From Streptomyces sp. HNM0575 (lineage in GTDB: Bacteria; Actinomycetota; Actinomycetes; Streptomycetales; Streptomycetaceae), in contig NZ_JAASAG010000009.1 of the NCBI RefSeq assembly GCF_012726265.1, forward strand, positions 186,001 through 250,000: a stretch of DNA of 64,000 bases, given 5' to 3'. Of this stretch, positions 6,409 to 16,643 are shown piece by piece (within the stretch, counting starts at the first letter, position 1; every line of letters begins with the position of its first letter). The position numbers were made by a program, and so were the translations under genes. Under the pieces are notes generated by a model. The model did not search any database. It saw nothing but the letters and a program-made list of their open reading frames with translations, and was not told where the DNA came from.

Positions 6409-8070
6409 GTGAACACGGTCCTCGCTGACGTGCTCCAGGTATCCGCGCTGATCGTCGCGCTGGTCCTGGTGCATCGTCCTTTCGGCGACTACATGGCCGC
6501 CGTCTACACCTCCTCCCGGCACCTGCGCGTCGAGCGCTGGATCTACCGGGCGGTCGGGGTGAGCCCCGGCACGGAACAGCGCTGGTCCGCGTATCTGCGC
6601 GGAGTCCTCGCGTTCTCGGCGGTCTCGGTCCTCTTCCTCTACCTGCTGGAGCGGGTGCAGAACCGGCTGCCGCTCTCGCTCGGCTTCGAGCCGGTCTCCC
6701 CGGACCAGGCGTTCAACACGGCGGCGTCGTTCGTCTCCAACACCAACTGGCAGTCCTATTCCGGTGAGACGGCCATGGGGTATCTGGTGCAGACGGGCGG
6801 TCTGGCGGTGCAGAACTTCGTGTCCGCCGCGGTGGGCATGGCGGTGGCCGTCGCGCTCGTACGGGGCTTCGCCCGCTCGCGTACGGGAGAGATCGGCAAC
6901 TTCTGGGCCGACCTGGTGCGCGGAGTCGTACGGGTCCTGCTGCCGGTCGCCGCCCTGGCGGCCATCGCACTGGTGGCCGCGGGCGCGGTGCAGAACTTCG
7001 CCTCCGCGCAGGAGGTCACCACCCTGACGGGCACGACTCAGCACCTTCCGGGAGGAGCCGTCGCCTCGCAGGAGGCGATCAAGGAACTCGGCACCAACGG
7101 CGGCGGCTTCTTCAACGCCAACTCGGCCCATCCGTACGAGAATCCCAGCGCCCTGACGAATCTCTTCGAGATCTTCCTCCTCCTGGTCATCCCGTTCTCG
7201 TTGCCGCGCACTTTCGGGACGCTCGTCGGCAGCGCGCGGCAGGGGTACGCGATCGTCGCCGCGATGGGGGCCGTCTGGCTGGGAGCCGTGGTCGCGGTGA
7301 CGGGGCTGGAGCTGGCCCATCCCGGCGCCGCCGTGCAGGCCGCGGGCGGGGCGATGGAGGGCAAGGAAGTCCGCTTCGGCGGGGGCGCCTCGTCCCTGTT
7401 CGCCGTCTCGACGACGATGACGTCGACCGGTGCCGTCGACGCCGCCCACTCCTCCTTCTCCGCGCTCGGCGGCGGGGTGCTGCTGCTGGGCATGATGCTC
7501 GGCGAGGTCGCGCCCGGCGGCGTGGGCTCCGGGCTCTACGGCATGTTGATCATCGCGATGATCGCCGTCTTCATCGCGGGTCTCATGGTCGGCCGTACGC
7601 CGGAGTACCTGGGCAAGAAGATCCGGCCCCGGGAGATGAAGCTGGCCGCCTGCTACATCCTCGTCACTCCCGCCCTCGCCCTGGCGTTCACCGGCGCGGC
7701 TATTGCATCGCCCACACCGGCGCACTCGATGCTCAACTCCGGCCCGCACGGCTTCTCCGAGGTGCTGTACGCCTACACCTCCGGGGCCAACAACAACGGC
7801 AGTGCCTTCGCCGGGCTGAGCGCGGACACGCAGTGGTTCAACACCACCATCGGCCTGGTGATGCTGCTCGGCCGGTTCCTGCCGATGGTCTTCGTCCTCG
7901 CCCTGGCGGGCTCGCTCGCTCAGCAGCGCCCCGTACCCGTGGGCGCGGGCACGCTCCGCACGCACAAGCCGCTCTTCAGCGGTCTGCTCGTGGGCGCCGT
8001 GCTGATCGTGGCCGGGCTGACGTTCTTCCCCGCCCTGGCGCTCGGTCCGCTCGCCGAGGGGCTGTCGTGA
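6409..8070 (+). CDS. kdpA: Potassium-transporting ATPase subunit A (K+ channel-like subunit)
   Basis: A 553-residue polytopic membrane protein homologous to KdpA, the K+-selective channel-like subunit of the high-affinity KdpFABC pump. The four selectivity-filter-type regions are visible: [30 protein letters not shown], the [16 protein letters not shown] region and [13 protein letters not shown]. The length matches the family (about 557). The start is GTG 6409, just after kdpF. Expression is expected only under K+ limitation or osmotic stress through KdpDE, encoded downstream. Confidence 0.97.
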   Translation: MNTVLADVLQVSALIVALVLVHRPFGDYMAAVYTSSRHLRVERWIYRAVGVSPGTEQRWSAYLRGVLAFSAVSVLFLYLLERVQNRLPLSLGFEPVSPDQAFNTAASFVSNTNWQSYSGETAMGYLVQTGGLAVQNFVSAAVGMAVAVALVRGFARSRTGEIGNFWADLVRGVVRVLLPVAALAAIALVAAGAVQNFASAQEVTTLTGTTQHLPGGAVASQEAIKELGTNGGGFFNANSAHPYENPSALTNLFEIFLLLVIPFSLPRTFGTLVGSARQGYAIVAAMGAVWLGAVVAVTGLELAHPGAAVQAAGGAMEGKEVRFGGGASSLFAVSTTMTSTGAVDAAHSSFSALGGGVLLLGMMLGEVAPGGVGSGLYGMLIIAMIAVFIAGLMVGRTPEYLGKKIRPREMKLAACYILVTPALALAFTGAAIASPTPAHSMLNSGPHGFSEVLYAYTSGANNNGSAFAGLSADTQWFNTTIGLVMLLGRFLPMVFVLALAGSLAQQRPVPVGAGTLRTHKPLFSGLLVGAVLIVAGLTFFPALALGPLAEGLS

Positions 8071-8135
8071 GGACACGGACCGCTCGCACATCTGCTCCGT
8101 CAGACTTCGGAAATCAAGCGGAGGGCAGCACTGCC

Positions 8136-10265
8136 ATGCCGACCGTCGATGCTCCTGTCCGTACCGCCGCCCAGGCTGCGAGCACGCCCGCCGGACTGTT
8201 CGAGCCCCGGCAACTGCTGGAGTCGCTGCCGGCCGCCCTGCGCAAGCTGGACCCGCGGCTGATGGTCAGGTCACCCGTGATGTTCGTCGTCGAGGTCGGC
8301 TCGGTCCTCACCACCGTGCTCGCCGTCGTGGACCCCGGCTGGTTCGCCTGGTCGATCACGGTGTGGCTGTGGCTGACGGTCGTCTTCGCCAATCTGGCCG
8401 AGGCCGTCGCCGAGGGCCGCGGCAAGGCACAGGCCGACACTCTGCGCCGCGCGAGGACGGGCACGGTGGCACGCCGCGTGCCCGGAGGTGGTGCCGGAAC
8501 CTCGGGCGACGAAGCCGCAGTCGGGAGCGGGGCCGAGGAGCCGGTCCCCAGCAGCGCCCTGTGCGTCGGTGATCTGGTCGTCTGCGAGGCAGGGGACACC
8601 ATCCCCGGGGACGGCGACGTCGTCGAGGGCGTCGCCAGCGTCGACGAGTCGGCCATCACCGGTGAATCAGCCCCTGTGATCCGCGAGTCCGGGGGCGACC
8701 GGTCGGCCGTGACGGGCGGCACGCGGGTCCTCTCCGACCGCATCCTGGTGCGGATCACGGCCAGGCCGGGCGAGACCTTCCTCGACCGGATGATCGGGCT
8801 CGTCGAGGGCGCGGCCCGCCAGAAGACGCCGAACGAGATCGCGCTGAACATCCTTCTCGCCTCGCTGACGATCATCTTCCTGCTGGCCACCGTGACCCTT
8901 CAGCCCTTCGCGGTCTACGCGGGGGCCGAGCAGCCGATGACCGTACTGGTCGCCCTGCTGGTCTGCCTGATCCCGACGACGATCGGTGCGCTGCTCTCGG
9001 CCATCGGCATCGCGGGCATGGACCGGCTCGTGCAGCGCAACGTGCTCGCGATGTCGGGCCGGGCCGTCGAGGCGGCCGGGGACGTGTCCACGCTGCTGCT
9101 GGACAAGACCGGCACGATCACCCTGGGCAACCGGGAGGCGGCGGAGTTCGTGCCCCTCGGGAACACCGGCGCCGCCGAACTCGCCGATGCGGCCCAGCTC
9201 TCGTCGCTCGCCGACGAGACGCCCGAGGGCCGCTCCGTCGTCGTGCTGGCCAAGCAGCAGCACGGGCTCCGGGCACGGGACGAGGGCGAGCTGAGCGGCG
9301 CCGAGTTCGTCCCGTTCACCGCGCAGACCCGGATGAGCGGCGTCGACATCGCCGACGACAGCCGTACGTACCGCGTACGCAAAGGAGCCGCCGGGGCCGT
9401 GACCGCGTGGGTCGCAGAGCGCGGCGGCACCGTCCCCGGCGACGCCCGGCACGCGGTGGAGCAGATCTCCGCCTCGGGCGGTACGCCCCTTCTCGTGGCC
9501 GCCGAGGACCGCGAGGGCGCCCGCGTTCTCGGCGTCATCCACCTCAAGGACGTGGTCAAGCACGGCATGCGGGAGCGCTTCGCGGAGCTGCGCAGCATGG
9601 GGATCAAGACCGTGATGATCACCGGCGACAATCCGCTGACGGCGAAGGCCATCGCCGATGAGGCCGGCGTGGACGACTTCCTCGCCGAGGCCGCCCCCGA
9701 GGACAAGATGGCCCTGATCAGGCAGGAGCAGGGCGGGGGCAAGCTCGTCGCGATGACCGGAGACGGCACGAACGACGCTCCCGCTCTCGCCCAGGCCGAT
9801 GTGGGCGTCGCGATGAACACCGGCACCTCGGCCGCCAAGGAGGCCGGGAACATGGTCGACCTGGACTCCAACCCCACGAAGCTGATCGAGGTCGTCGGGA
9901 TCGGCAAGCAGCTGCTGATCACCCGCGGTGCGCTGACGACGTTCTCCGTCGCCAACGACGTCGCCAAGTACTTCGCGATCATTCCCGCGATGTTCGTCGC
10001 GGCCTACCCCGGGCTGGACGCGCTCAACGTCATGCGCCTGGCCAGTCCCCAGACCGCGATCCTCTCCGCTGTCGTCTTCAACGCCCTGGTGATCGTGGCC
10101 CTGGTGCCGCTCGCGCTGCGAGGCGTGCGCTACCGGCCGATGAGCGCCGACGGCATGCTCCGCCGCAATCTCGGCATATACGGCCTGGGCGGGCTGGTCG
10201 CGCCCTTCATCGGCATCAAGATCATCGACCTGCTCATCTCACTACTCTCCGGGACCGCATCATGA
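8136..10265 (+). CDS. kdpB: Potassium-transporting ATPase subunit B (P-type ATPase)
   Basis: A 709-residue P-type ATPase, the catalytic subunit of KdpFABC. Motifs: the TGES actuator loop ([10 protein letters not shown]), the phosphorylated aspartate D323 in DKTGTIT, the KGAAGA nucleotide-binding region, [10 protein letters not shown] and the hinge [23 protein letters not shown] 8136 is selected because GGAGGG lies about 10 bases upstream; a start right at the kdpA stop would add about 20 residues without a ribosome site. The segment around residues 110-145 carries an acidic/glycine-rich insertion ([17 protein letters not shown]), making it slightly longer than the usual 680-690. Its stop overlaps the kdpC ATG. 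Confidence 0.97.
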   Translation: MPTVDAPVRTAAQAASTPAGLFEPRQLLESLPAALRKLDPRLMVRSPVMFVVEVGSVLTTVLAVVDPGWFAWSITVWLWLTVVFANLAEAVAEGRGKAQADTLRRARTGTVARRVPGGGAGTSGDEAAVGSGAEEPVPSSALCVGDLVVCEAGDTIPGDGDVVEGVASVDESAITGESAPVIRESGGDRSAVTGGTRVLSDRILVRITARPGETFLDRMIGLVEGAARQKTPNEIALNILLASLTIIFLLATVTLQPFAVYAGAEQPMTVLVALLVCLIPTTIGALLSAIGIAGMDRLVQRNVLAMSGRAVEAAGDVSTLLLDKTGTITLGNREAAEFVPLGNTGAAELADAAQLSSLADETPEGRSVVVLAKQQHGLRARDEGELSGAEFVPFTAQTRMSGVDIADDSRTYRVRKGAAGAVTAWVAERGGTVPGDARHAVEQISASGGTPLLVAAEDREGARVLGVIHLKDVVKHGMRERFAELRSMGIKTVMITGDNPLTAKAIADEAGVDDFLAEAAPEDKMALIRQEQGGGKLVAMTGDGTNDAPALAQADVGVAMNTGTSAAKEAGNMVDLDSNPTKLIEVVGIGKQLLITRGALTTFSVANDVAKYFAIIPAMFVAAYPGLDALNVMRLASPQTAILSAVVFNALVIVALVPLALRGVRYRPMSADGMLRRNLGIYGLGGLVAPFIGIKIIDLLISLLSGTAS

Positions 10266-10867
10266 ACGCCGCAGTCCGTAACACCTCACGCCTCGCCGCG
10301 GCCGCCCTGCGGGCGCTGCTCGTCCTCACCCTGGCGACCGGCGTTCTCTACCCGCTGCTCGTCACGGGGATCGCCCAGGCCGCCTTCCCCGGCAAGGCCG
10401 ACGGCTCCGTGGTCAGGAGCGGCGGGAAGGAGGTGGGCTCGACGCTGATCGGCCAGAGCTGGAACGACAGGGACGGCGGACCGGCACGGCAGTGGTTCCA
10501 GCCCCGGCCGTCAGCCGGGAAGTACGACTCGCTCGCCTCCGGCGCCTCCAACCTCGCCGCGACCAGCCCGGAGCTGAGGAAGCAGGTCGAGGCACGCAGG
10601 ACGCAGGTCGCGGCCTTCAACGGCGTGCCGCGACCGGCCGTACCGGCTGACGCGGTCACCGCGAGCGCGTCCGGCCTCGACGCGGACATCTCACCTGCGT
10701 ACGCCCGGCTACAGGCCGACCGCGTCGCCGAGGCGCGGGGCCTCGACCGGGCCGAGGTCCGCGAACTGGTCGGGAGGCACATCGAGGGACGGGTCGCCGG
10801 GTTCTTGGGGGAGCCCTCCGTGAACGTCCTGGAGCTGAACCTCGGCCTGCGCGCGCTGCACGGCTGA
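10262..10867 (+). CDS. kdpC: Potassium-transporting ATPase subunit C
   Basis: A 201-residue KdpC with one N-terminal transmembrane helix and a periplasmic-side domain. Hallmarks: [38 protein letters not shown], the [12 protein letters not shown] motif and the C-terminal [13 protein letters not shown]. It starts with the ATG overlapping the kdpB stop (ATGA). KdpC helps K+ affinity and complex stability. It is followed by a 73-bp gap before kdpD, so the sensor genes may be co-transcribed or have a weak promoter of their own. Confidence 0.96.
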   Translation: MNAAVRNTSRLAAAALRALLVLTLATGVLYPLLVTGIAQAAFPGKADGSVVRSGGKEVGSTLIGQSWNDRDGGPARQWFQPRPSAGKYDSLASGASNLAATSPELRKQVEARRTQVAAFNGVPRPAVPADAVTASASGLDADISPAYARLQADRVAEARGLDRAEVRELVGRHIEGRVAGFLGEPSVNVLELNLGLRALHG

Positions 10868-10940
10868 CCGTCCCAGGCGGCGTACGGGACCGCGCTCATC
10901 CGGCGCCCGTACGCCGCCCGACCTGAAAGACAATGGAGCC

Positions 10941-13502
10941 ATGGCCCGCGGCAAACTGCGCATCTACCTGGGCGTCGCCCCGGGTGTCGGCAAGACCTAC
11001 GACATGCTCTCCGAGGCGCACCGGCGCCTGGAGCGGGGCACAGACGTGGTCGTGGCCTTCGTCGAGTGCCACGGACGCCCCCGCACAGAAGTGCTGCTGC
11101 ACGGGCTGGAGATCATCCCGCGACGCGAACTCGCCCATCGGGGCGCCGGCTTGACGGAGATGGACCTCGACGCCGTCCTCACCCGCGCCCCCGCCGTGGC
11201 TCTCGTCGACGAACTGGCGCACACCAACGTCCCCGGTTCGCGCAACGCCAAACGATGGCAGGACATCGAGGAACTGCTCGACGCCGGCATCACCGTGATC
11301 TCCACGGTCAACATCCAGCACCTGGAATCCCTGACCGACGTCGTGGAGTCCATCACCGGCGTACGGCAGCGCGAGACCGTCCCCGACGAGGTCGTACGCC
11401 GCGCCGACCAGATCGAGCTGGTGGACATGTCCCCGCAGGCGCTGCGCAGACGCCTGGCGCACGGCAACGTCTACGCGGCCGACAGGATCGACGCTGCCCT
11501 CTCCAACTACTTCCGGCCCGGCAACCTCACGGCCCTGCGCGAACTCGCCCTGCTCTGGACCGCGGACCGGGTCGACGAGTACCTCCAGCAGTACCGCGCC
11601 GAGAAGGGCATCTCCTCGCCGTGGCCCGCCCGCGAACGCATCCTCGTAGGGCTCACGGGCGGCCCTGAGGGCCGCACACTGATCCGCCGCGCGACCCGGA
11701 TCGCCGCCAAGGGCTCCGGCAGCGAGATCCTCGCCGTCTACGTCTCCCGCAGCGACGGACTGACCTCGGCGTCGCCGGAGGAACTCGCCGTCCAGCGCAC
11801 CCTCGTCGAGGATCTCGGCGGTACCTTCCACACCGTCGTGGGCGACGACGTCCCCGAAGCCCTCCTCGACTTCGCCCGGGGCGTCAACGCCTCCCAGATC
11901 GTGCTCGGCATCAGCCGCCGCAGGACCTGGCAGTACGTCCTCGGTCCGGGAGTGGGTGCCACCGTCGCCCGGGAGTCCGGCCCCGACATCGACGTGCACA
12001 TCGTCACCCACGAACACGCGGCCAAGGGGCGGGGACTGCCTTCCGCCCGGGGAGCACGCCTGGGACGCGCCCGCATCGTCGCCGGCTGGCTGACCGGAAC
12101 CGCCGGTCCCGCGCTTCTCACGCTGCTGCTCGCAGCAGCGGGCCCGGGGCTGGGACTCGCGAACGAGATGCTGCTCTTCCTGACTCTGACGGTGGCGGCG
12201 GCCCTGCTCGGCGGCCTGCTGCCCGCTGTCACCTCCGCAGTCGTCGGCTCCCTGCTGCTGAACTACTTCTTCACCGCCCCGACGCACACCTGGACCATCT
12301 CCGACCCGCAGAACGTCCTCGCCATCGTGATCTTCGTGGTCGTCGGGATCGCCGTCGCCTCCGTCGTCGACCTGGCCGCCAGACGCACCCACCAGGCCGC
12401 CCGCCTCCGCTCCGAGGCCGAGATCCTCAGCCACCTCGCGGGCAGTGTGCTGCGCTCCCCGGCACAGCGGGAGGAGGGGACGGAGCTGACCGCACTGCTG
12501 GAGAGCGTCCGGCAGACCTTCGGCATGGAGTCCGCCTCCCTGCTGGAGCGCACGGAGGCCCGTGGCCGGTGGAACTGCGCCGACAGCGTCGGACCGGACC
12601 CCGCCACCCGTCCCGACGATGCCGACGTGGACGTACCGGCGGCGGAGACCACGACCCTGGCGCTACGGGGCAGAGTGCTGCCCGCCGAGGACCGGCGCGT
12701 CCTCGGCGCCTTCGCCGCCCAGGCCGCCGTCTTCCTCGAACGCCGGCGGCTGATCGGCGAAGCCGAACGCGCCCGCCGCCTGGAGGAGACCGACCGCATC
12801 CGCACGGCACTGCTGGCCGCCGTCTCCCACGACCTGCGCACACCGCTGGCCGCGGTCAAGGCAGCGGTGTCCTCGCTGCGTTCGGACGACGTCGCGTGGT
12901 CGGACGCCGACGAGGCGGAACTGCTCGCCGCCATCGAGCAGGGCGCCGACCGGCTCGACCACCTCATCGGCAACCTGCTCGACATGAGCAGACTCCAGAC
13001 CGGCGCCGTCGTCCCGCTGATGCGCGAGACCGACCTCGACGAGGTGGTGCCGCTCGCCCTCAGAGGCGTACCGGAGTCGGCCGTGACGCTCGACATCCCC
13101 GAGACGCTGCCGATGGTGACCGCCGACCGGGGCCTGCTCGAACGCGTCGTCGCCAACGTCGTCGAGAACGCCGTGAAGTACAGCCCGGACGGCAGCCGTG
13201 TGCTGCTGGCCGCCAGCGCCTTCGGCGACCGCGTCGAACTGCGTACGGTCGACCGCGGCCCGGGCGTACCGGACGCCGACAAGGAACGCATCTTCGAGCC
13301 CTTCCAACGCCAGGGAGACGCACCGCGCGGCGACGGCGTCGGCCTCGGACTCGCCGTCGCCCGGGGCTTCGCCGAGGCCATGGGCAGCACCCTCACCGCA
13401 GAGGACACTCCCAGCGGGGGCCTGACCATGGTCCTGACTCTCGCGACCGCCCCCGGCAGGCCCGTTGCCCGCCCCGACCTCCCCGCGGAGACGACCTCAT
13501 GA
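10941..13502 (+). CDS. kdpD: Osmosensitive K+ channel sensor histidine kinase
   Basis: An 853-residue KdpD. Order of parts: N-terminal KdpD domain with a Walker-A-like APGVGKT (about residues 13-19) and DELAHTNVPGS; a universal-stress-protein fold (about 230-365); four transmembrane helices (about 377-483); a GAF-like region; then the kinase core with phospho-accepting H630 in AVSHDLRTPLAA, the N box NVVENAVKYS, the G1 box DRGPGVPD and the G2 box GVGLGLAVARG. All catalytic elements are intact. GGAG just before ATG 10941 serves as ribosome site. It overlaps kdpE by 4 bases. Confidence 0.96.
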   Translation: MARGKLRIYLGVAPGVGKTYDMLSEAHRRLERGTDVVVAFVECHGRPRTEVLLHGLEIIPRRELAHRGAGLTEMDLDAVLTRAPAVALVDELAHTNVPGSRNAKRWQDIEELLDAGITVISTVNIQHLESLTDVVESITGVRQRETVPDEVVRRADQIELVDMSPQALRRRLAHGNVYAADRIDAALSNYFRPGNLTALRELALLWTADRVDEYLQQYRAEKGISSPWPARERILVGLTGGPEGRTLIRRATRIAAKGSGSEILAVYVSRSDGLTSASPEELAVQRTLVEDLGGTFHTVVGDDVPEALLDFARGVNASQIVLGISRRRTWQYVLGPGVGATVARESGPDIDVHIVTHEHAAKGRGLPSARGARLGRARIVAGWLTGTAGPALLTLLLAAAGPGLGLANEMLLFLTLTVAAALLGGLLPAVTSAVVGSLLLNYFFTAPTHTWTISDPQNVLAIVIFVVVGIAVASVVDLAARRTHQAARLRSEAEILSHLAGSVLRSPAQREEGTELTALLESVRQTFGMESASLLERTEARGRWNCADSVGPDPATRPDDADVDVPAAETTTLALRGRVLPAEDRRVLGAFAAQAAVFLERRRLIGEAERARRLEETDRIRTALLAAVSHDLRTPLAAVKAAVSSLRSDDVAWSDADEAELLAAIEQGADRLDHLIGNLLDMSRLQTGAVVPLMRETDLDEVVPLALRGVPESAVTLDIPETLPMVTADRGLLERVVANVVENAVKYSPDGSRVLLAASAFGDRVELRTVDRGPGVPDADKERIFEPFQRQGDAPRGDGVGLGLAVARGFAEAMGSTLTAEDTPSGGLTMVLTLATAPGRPVARPDLPAETTS

Positions 13503-14224
13503 CCGGATCGCAGGCAGCCACGCCGGACCGGCCTCCGGTCGGCCGGATGCCACGGGTGCTCGTCGTCGACGACGAGCCGCAGCTCGTCAGGGCTCTCACC
13601 ATCAACCTGCGCGCCCGCAAGTACCGCGTGGACTGCGCTCACGACGGTGCCTCCGCGCTCCAGCTCGCCGCCACCCGGCACCCCGACGTGATCATCCTCG
13701 ACCTGGGGCTGCCCGACATGGACGGCACCGAGGTCATCGAGGGCCTGCGCGGCTGGACCCGCGTACCGATCATCGTGCTCTCCGCGCGCCACGCCTCCGA
13801 CGAGAAGGTCGAGGCCCTCGACGCCGGCGCCGACGACTACGTCACCAAACCCTTCGGAATGGACGAACTCCTCGCCCGCCTGCGTGCGGCGACCCGCAGA
13901 GCCAGCCCCTCCGAAGAGGCCGACCTGGTCGTCCGGACTGAGGCCTTCACCGTCGACCTCACAGCGAAGAAGGTCCGCCGCGACGGCTCCGACATCCGCC
14001 TCACCCCCACCGAGTGGCACGTCCTCGAAGTGCTCGTACGCAACACGGGTCGGCTGGTCACCCAGGTACAGCTGCTGCACGAAGTCTGGGGCCCCACCTA
14101 CGGGACGGAGACCAACTACCTGCGCGTCTACATGGCCCAGCTCCGGCGCAAGCTGGAACCGGACCCCGCACACCCGCGGCACCTCGTGACCGAGGCCGGC
14201 ATGGGCTACCGCTTCGAGCGGTAG
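13499..14224 (+). CDS. kdpE: OmpR-family response regulator of kdp
   Basis: A 241-residue OmpR/PhoB-type regulator: receiver domain with the acidic pocket VVDDE, phospho-acceptor D68 in ILDLGLPDMDG, switch residues in LSARH and the KPF lysine; then a winged-helix domain (LTPTEWHVLEVLVRN, THYLRVYMAQLRRKLE-like NYLRVYMAQLRRKLE, GMGYRF). Starts at ATG 13499 inside the end of kdpD. Its probable site is the 11-bp direct repeat array at 6091-6144. Together with KdpD it should switch on kdpFABC when K+ is scarce. Confidence 0.96.
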   Translation: MTGSQAATPDRPPVGRMPRVLVVDDEPQLVRALTINLRARKYRVDCAHDGASALQLAATRHPDVIILDLGLPDMDGTEVIEGLRGWTRVPIIVLSARHASDEKVEALDAGADDYVTKPFGMDELLARLRAATRRASPSEEADLVVRTEAFTVDLTAKKVRRDGSDIRLTPTEWHVLEVLVRNTGRLVTQVQLLHEVWGPTYGTETNYLRVYMAQLRRKLEPDPAHPRHLVTEAGMGYRFER

Positions 14225-14263
14225 GCCCCATGGATCAGGGTCGCCTGACCCGGGTGACCTGTT

Positions 14264-14314
14264 GGTGCTCGGCTGCTGTCGGTGCTCGGCTGCCGTTGGT
14301 GCTCGGCTGCCGTT
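14264..14314. repeat. Three tandem 17-bp repeats between convergent genes
   Basis: The unit GGTGCTCGGCTGCYGTY occurs at 14264-14280, 14281-14297 and 14298-14314; the last two are identical. It lies between the end of kdpE and the end of the convergent permease gene. It has no strong internal dyad. Probably a slippage-prone spacer; no coding or protein-binding role can be supported. Confidence 0.7.
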
Positions 14315-14324
14315 GGCCGTCGTC

Positions 14325-15107
14325 CTACCGCGGCCCGGGGCGGTGCAGGCGTCCGCGGGCGATGAGTTCGAGGGTGAGGGCGGTGGCCAGGGCTTGGACG
14401 GCCATCAAGGCGATGAGGACGAAGAGTTGGACTGCGCCCGCGGACAGGGGGCCGGCGCCGCCGAGGAGCATTCCGACGAAGGCTCCGGGAAGGGTCACCA
14501 GGCCGACGGTGCGGGTCTGGTCGAGGCCCGGGATCAGCGCGTCGGACGCGGAAGGCCGGGCGATCTCCAGGCGGGCGTCCCGCTCGCTCAGCCCGAGGAC
14601 CAGCCCCGCTTCCACCTCGCCGTGCCGGTGGTCGAGTGCGTCCAGCGCGCGGCGTCCTGCCAGGGAGGTAGCGGTCAGCGCCCCGCCGATGAGGATGCCC
14701 GTCACGGGGATAAGAACGATGCCTTTGAAGGGGACCAGTTCGGTGAGCAGGAGCGCGGCGACGACGGGCAGCACGGGCGAGGCGATCGGTATCGCGGCCG
14801 TCCACCAGGAGCGGTCAGCGGTGATGCGGCGTCCGGCGGTGCGGACGGCCACGGCCAGCATCAGCAGCAGAAAGGCGAGCGTGGCGAGGAAAGAGCGGAC
14901 CACCCAGACGATCACTGCGGAGACGGCGGCGAGTTGAACCGTGGCCCGCACGCCGGCCAGCAGGATCTGGCGTACGCGGCTGCCGCGCCCACCGTCCGGT
15001 GCCAGGTGGAAGACGGCGGCGATGCCCGCGGCGGCAAGCAGAAGGGCGACGAGGAGGACCGCCAGGGTCGCGTTGACCGGCAGGAGCGAGGCTGCGCTCA
15101 GCTGCAT
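14325..15107 (-). CDS. FetB/YbbM-like (UPF0014) ABC transporter permease
   Basis: A 260-residue polytopic membrane protein of the UPF0014/FetB family; E. coli FetB with the ATPase FetA exports iron. Features: about seven hydrophobic segments, VRATVQLAAVSAVIVWVV, PVTGILIGGALTATSLAGRRAL, and the loop LGLSERDARLEIARPSASDALIPGLDQTRTVGLVTLPGAFVGMLLGG that contacts the ATPase. No ATPase gene is adjacent, so the partner is elsewhere or the gene is orphaned. ATG 15107 is chosen over longer in-frame starts because the family length is about 259 and the extra N-terminus is not hydrophobic. Confidence 0.85.
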   Translation of the reverse strand: MQLSAASLLPVNATLAVLLVALLLAAAGIAAVFHLAPDGGRGSRVRQILLAGVRATVQLAAVSAVIVWVVRSFLATLAFLLLMLAVAVRTAGRRITADRSWWTAAIPIASPVLPVVAALLLTELVPFKGIVLIPVTGILIGGALTATSLAGRRALDALDHRHGEVEAGLVLGLSERDARLEIARPSASDALIPGLDQTRTVGLVTLPGAFVGMLLGGAGPLSAGAVQLFVLIALMAVQALATALTLELIARGRLHRPGPR

Positions 15108-15258
15108 GGGGCGAGTGTCCTTCCCGGCAGGACCCGCGTCCAGGGCTTCCAGAGCGGCGGAATGAGCGGCGGTTCTGTGGAGGGGACGGCGGCCACGGGC
15201 GCTAAACGTTCGCTCTATGTGCGGGAACCGCAAACGGCGGCCCTGGCCGTATCCGGAT

Positions 15259-16518
15259 CTACTTCAAGAGGTCCTCTTCGAACGGAAAGCGGGAGAGAAT
15301 CTCTCTGCCGGTCTCGGTGATCAGAACTTGCTCTTCAAGCTTTACCCCCTCGGCTCCGCCCTCCAGGCCGATATAGCTCTCCACGCAGATCACCATGCCG
15401 GGCACGATCTCGCCGTCGTACCCGGAAGCAGGGAAATCGCCTTCGTGATACAGGTACGGATACTCCCCGGTCATGCCACAGCCGTGTGCCGAGAGGTAGT
15501 ACCGGTTCGCGTAGTAATCCTCGGGAATCTCCCAGGCTTCTCTCGCGTAATCCCGAAAACTCATGTGGGGACGCAGGATCGACATGTTGTGATGAAGCTG
15601 CTCGTACGCGACCTTGTAGAGCTTCCTCTGTTCCCGGGACGGCGTCCCCGGCCCCGAGTGGAAGGTCCTGGAGAAGTCCGAGTAGTAGCCGTGGCAGCCC
15701 ACGACGTCGGTATCGAGAGCGATCAACTCGTCGGCCCCGACGATGTTCCCGCCCGTCTCCTGGAACCAGGGATTGGTCCGCTGCCCGGCGTTCAGCAGTC
15801 GCGTTTCGATGTAGTCGCCGTTCTGGGCGATGACCGACCGATGCAGCACCGACCACAGTTCGGCTTCGCTCAGGCCCGGCTCGATCGCCTCGCGGAGTGC
15901 GCCCACGCCGATCTCGGTTGCCCGAAGCGACGCAGCGACACACTTCAGCTCTTCGGGCGATTTCACCGATCTCGCGATCTCCACCGCATGCTGGGCGTCG
16001 ACTACCCGGATTCCACTGCCGTTCAGTTCGATCGCAGCCCCTGCGTTCAGCCTCTCGAGGCCGACCGTTGCGCGGTCTCCGGCAAGCCGGGAGATCTCCT
16101 CCGCCATCTCCTGTGCCCAGGCACGCTCGGACGCGGCGATTTGAGGTCCCGCGGCGACGAAGCTGGCGGTCCTGGCGGGCCGGACTTCGTCGATGGTCTC
16201 AAGACCTTCGGCGAGGTGCATGCAGCCGGTGAACTCGTAGAGAATCGAGTGGTCCTGAGTGAGAAGCAGGTATCGCGCCGGGGCGTTGCGCATGGAGAAG
16301 ACCTGCATGTTCCGCGCTCCGGTCGCATAGCGGATGTTGACCGGATCAGAAAGGATCACTGCGTCCACGCCGAGTGCCGCCATCCGGGATCGGACTCTGC
16401 TCAGCCGGTACCGTCGCACGGCGACGAGATCGATCCCCTGGTCGGCAGCAGGTTCGCGATCCAGCTGCGCAAGGCCTTCCAGATCTCCGCGTTCTGCGTG
16501 CCAGTCCAGTTCCGTCAT
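15259..16518 (-). CDS. M24-family metalloprotein, DddP-like (possible DMSP lyase) or Xaa-Pro peptidase
   Basis: A 419-residue creatinase/aminopeptidase P-fold protein with N-terminal creatinase-like domain (about 25-185) and pita-bread domain (190-410). Metal ligands are readable: D271, D281 (DVVGCHGYYSDFSRTF), H345 (SAHGCG), E380 (ICVESYIG) and E395 (GVKLEEQ), plus an extra D269. As I recall them, the ligands of the dimethylsulfoniopropionate lyase DddP are D295, D297, D307, H371, E406 and E421; the spacings (2, 10, 64, 35, 15) are identical here. Other shared-looking stretches are TNPWFQE and YEQLHHNMSILRP. So a DddP-like lyase is a serious alternative to peptidase. AGGAAGAGGAA precedes ATG 16518. 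The family is certain; the reaction is inference. Confidence 0.7.
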   Translation of the reverse strand: MTELDWHAERGDLEGLAQLDREPAADQGIDLVAVRRYRLSRVRSRMAALGVDAVILSDPVNIRYATGARNMQVFSMRNAPARYLLLTQDHSILYEFTGCMHLAEGLETIDEVRPARTASFVAAGPQIAASERAWAQEMAEEISRLAGDRATVGLERLNAGAAIELNGSGIRVVDAQHAVEIARSVKSPEELKCVAASLRATEIGVGALREAIEPGLSEAELWSVLHRSVIAQNGDYIETRLLNAGQRTNPWFQETGGNIVGADELIALDTDVVGCHGYYSDFSRTFHSGPGTPSREQRKLYKVAYEQLHHNMSILRPHMSFRDYAREAWEIPEDYYANRYYLSAHGCGMTGEYPYLYHEGDFPASGYDGEIVPGMVICVESYIGLEGGAEGVKLEEQVLITETGREILSRFPFEEDLLK

Positions 16519-16559
16519 TTCCTCTTCCTGATCGATTTCTCTTCCTGATTCAGGACGAG

Positions 16560-16643
16560 CTAGCCGGTCCGTTCACGGTCATGTCGAGGCCGGCCATGAG
16601 GGAAGAACATGATGACCAGCAGAATCGCGATCACTGAAGTCAC
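16560..16643 (-). pseudogene. 27-codon membrane-protein tail, possible remnant of an ABC permease
   Basis: Starting at a GTG that overlaps the stop of the FAD monooxygenase (GTGA) is a short frame, VTSVIAILLVIMFFPHGR followed by basic residues and TAG. The hydrophobic segment ending in FFPHG resembles the last helix of branched-chain amino-acid-type permeases (LivH/LivM), which often end in a helix plus F-P-x-G. It could therefore be the 3' scar of a permease once located before the M24 gene, or a short coupled peptide. Evidence is slight. Confidence 0.25.

Noticed and set aside
14262-15320. Plus-strand frame of 352 codons opposite the FetB-like gene
   Set aside because: Its hydrophilic Gly/Gln/Asp-rich translation is the mirror of a membrane protein with clear FetB motifs.
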